Shown here one piece after another: positions 62,870-64,000 of a stretch of DNA of 64,000 nt. Every line of letters starts with the position of its first letter. Position 1 is the stretch's first letter. The stretch comes from an uncultured Collinsella sp. (GTDB lineage: Bacteria > Actinomycetota > Coriobacteriia > Coriobacteriales > Coriobacteriaceae), in NCBI GenBank assembly GCA_958445065.1, contig CAUCQW010000001.1, positions 62,001 to 126,000 of the forward strand, written 5' to 3'. Both the position numbers and the translations under genes were made by a program. The notes beneath the pieces were generated by a model. That model ran no database searches. It was not told where the DNA came from and saw only the letters and a program-made list of their open reading frames with translations.

Positions 62870-63892
62870 ATGATTGCAATTTTAAAAGAGAGCGCCAGCG
62901 ACGAGGCCGTCAGCCACATCGTCAGCTGGATTGAGAAAAAGGGCCTGAAGACCGACGTCTCACGCGGCGAGAACGAGACCATCATCGGCCTGGTGGGCGA
63001 CACGACCAAGATCGACCCGTTCCTGCTCGAGTCCATGGATGTCGTCGAGCGCGTGCAGCGCGTCTCCGAGCCGTTCAAGCGCGCCAACCGCAAGTTCCAC
63101 CCCGAGGACTCCGTCATCGACTGCGGCCACGGCGTCAAGATCGGCGGCGATCAGTTCCAGGTCATCGCCGGCCCGTGCTCCGTCGAGGGCGAGAACCTCA
63201 TCCGCATCGCCCGCCGCGTGAAGGCCGCCGGTGCCACGATGCTGCGCGGCGGTGCCTACAAGCCCCGCACTTCCCCGTACGCCTACCAGGGCATGGGCCC
63301 CGCCGGTCTGGACCTGCTGTGCGAGGCGTCTGCTGAGCTCGACATGCCGATCGTCACCGAGATCATGGACCCACGCGACGTGCAGGTCTTCCTGGACAAG
63401 AAGATCGACGTCATGCAGATCGGCGCCCGCAACGCCCAGAACTTCCCCCTGCTCAAAGAGGTCGGCAAGACCAAGACCCCGATCCTGCTCAAGCGTGGCA
63501 TGGCCGGCACCGTCGACGAGCTGCTCATGGCCGCCGAGTACATCATGAGCGAGGGCAACGACAACGTCATCCTGTGCGAGCGCGGCATCCGCACCTTCGA
63601 GACCCGTACTCGCAACACATTCGACCTCAACGCCGTTCCGGTGCTGCACCACCTGTCGCACCTGCCCGTCGTCGCCGACCCCAGCCACGCCACCGGCTAC
63701 ACCCGCTACGTTGAGCCCATGGCGCTCGCCGCGACCGCCTGCGGTGCCAACGGCCTGGAGATCGAGGTCCACGACGAGCCCAGCCGCGCATGGTCCGACG
63801 GCGCCCAGGCCCTCACCCCCGATCAGTTCGACGACACCATGCGCCGCATCCGAGCCATCCGCGAGGTTGTCTGCCAAGAGACCATGGAGTAG
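62870..63892 (+). CDS. aroF: 3-deoxy-7-phosphoheptulonate (DAHP) synthase, class I-beta
   Basis: 340 aa. First step of the shikimate pathway, joining PEP and erythrose 4-phosphate. A ferredoxin-like N-terminal domain of about 90 residues (regulatory in this subclass) precedes the barrel with AGPCSVEGENL, GGAYKPRTSPYAYQGMG, the LLKRGMAGTVDELLMAAEYI segment and PVVADPSHATGY. GAGAGG lies 6 bp before the ATG. It is followed 3 bp later by tyrA, so the pair feeds tyrosine synthesis. Confidence 0.95.
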   Translation: MIAILKESASDEAVSHIVSWIEKKGLKTDVSRGENETIIGLVGDTTKIDPFLLESMDVVERVQRVSEPFKRANRKFHPEDSVIDCGHGVKIGGDQFQVIAGPCSVEGENLIRIARRVKAAGATMLRGGAYKPRTSPYAYQGMGPAGLDLLCEASAELDMPIVTEIMDPRDVQVFLDKKIDVMQIGARNAQNFPLLKEVGKTKTPILLKRGMAGTVDELLMAAEYIMSEGNDNVILCERGIRTFETRTRNTFDLNAVPVLHHLSHLPVVADPSHATGYTRYVEPMALAATACGANGLEIEVHDEPSRAWSDGAQALTPDQFDDTMRRIRAIREVVCQETME

Positions 63893-63895
63893 CCC

Positions 63896-64000
63896 ATGGG
63901 TACAGTGAGAAACGCGCGCGTTAACCAGGGCGGCCCCAAGTGCGCCGGCATCGTCGGCCTTGGCCTGATCGGCGGCAGCTTTGCCCGCGGCTATGCGCAG
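63896..64000 (+). CDS. tyrA: Prephenate dehydrogenase, N-terminal fragment
   Basis: The first 35 codons only; the gene runs off the end. The nucleotide-binding motif CAGIVGLGLIGGSFARGYA fits TyrA, which converts prephenate to hydroxyphenylpyruvate with NAD. GGAG lies 6 bp before the ATG, at the end of aroF. A short basic extension precedes the Rossmann motif. Confidence 0.85.
   Translation, partial: MGTVRNARVNQGGPKCAGIVGLGLIGGSFARGYAQ

Overview
The window is a GC-rich, densely packed stretch of bacterial chromosome that looks like the class Coriobacteriia, most plausibly Collinsella or a close relative. This rests on gene content and order, not on a database search. It combines an actinobacterial-type integration host factor (mihF) with a gene order otherwise typical of Firmicutes (rpsP-khpA-rimM-trmD-lepB; rplS-rnhB-yraN-comM-dprA-trmFO-xerC-rpsB-tsf-pyrH-frr-uppS-cdsA-dxr-rseP-ispG-proS). 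It has fermentative and pyruvate-handling genes (adhE, pyruvate phosphate dikinase with its regulator) and many TTG start codons. Almost everything lies on the minus strand. The plus-strand genes are rpmB, adhE, a small kinase-like gene, dinB, a DAHP synthase and the start of tyrA.

Layout. 1-3.5 kb: end of a competence operon (comEA, start of comEC), then mihF-gmk-rpoZ-thiI. 3.7-9.2 kb: complete pyrimidine operon pyrR-pyrB-pyrC-pyrK-pyrD-pyrF behind a PyrR-type attenuator. 9.4-13.5 kb, plus strand: rpmB, adhE and a phosphotransferase. 13.6-23.9 kb: rpsB-tsf, then pyrH-frr-uppS-cdsA-dxr-rseP-ispG-proS (translation, lipid and isoprenoid precursors). 24-30.6 kb: xerC, trmFO, the competence/repair genes dprA-comM-yraN, rnhB and rplS. 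30.8-34.8 kb: ppdK and the bifunctional regulator that targets it. 34.8-40.4 kb: glyQ-glyS, lepB, trmD, rimM, khpA, rpsP. 40.6-42.8 kb: dinB, then a REP-associated tyrosine transposase (RAYT) flanked by an inverted pair of 35-bp REP-like hairpins. 42.8-46.8 kb: rsfS, yqeK, nadD, obgE, rpmA, rplU. 46.9-49.5 kb: a two-gene radical-SAM system of unknown function. 49.6-56.5 kb: a YcjF/DUF697-like protein and the rod-shape/elongasome genes mreB-mreC-mreD-mrdA-rodA. 56.6-62.5 kb: a TPR membrane protein, a cyclophilin, a zinc-ribbon membrane protein and a P-type ATPase. 62.6-64 kb: tRNA-Arg(CCG), then aroF and tyrA with an attenuator-like leader.

The most interesting non-coding signals are these. 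(1) A 20-bp motif (18/20 identical) built of two ACCAAA repeats 11 bp apart lies 75-79 bp upstream of the starts of both competence transcription units (comEA-comEC and yraN-comM-dprA). No regulator in the window is known to bind it. (2) The RAYT/REP unit, together with other intergenic palindromes that share the CCCCGTCCC core or a related GGGGACAGG string. (3) A helically phased array of GGTAAA repeats upstream of ppdK, sharing an exact 12-mer with the adhE promoter region. (4) A terminator-like hairpin overlapping a 20-codon leader ORF in front of aroF. (5) A recurring extended -10 element TGC-TAnnnT in most promoters recognised here. No rRNA, CRISPR array, prophage or plasmid functions were seen.
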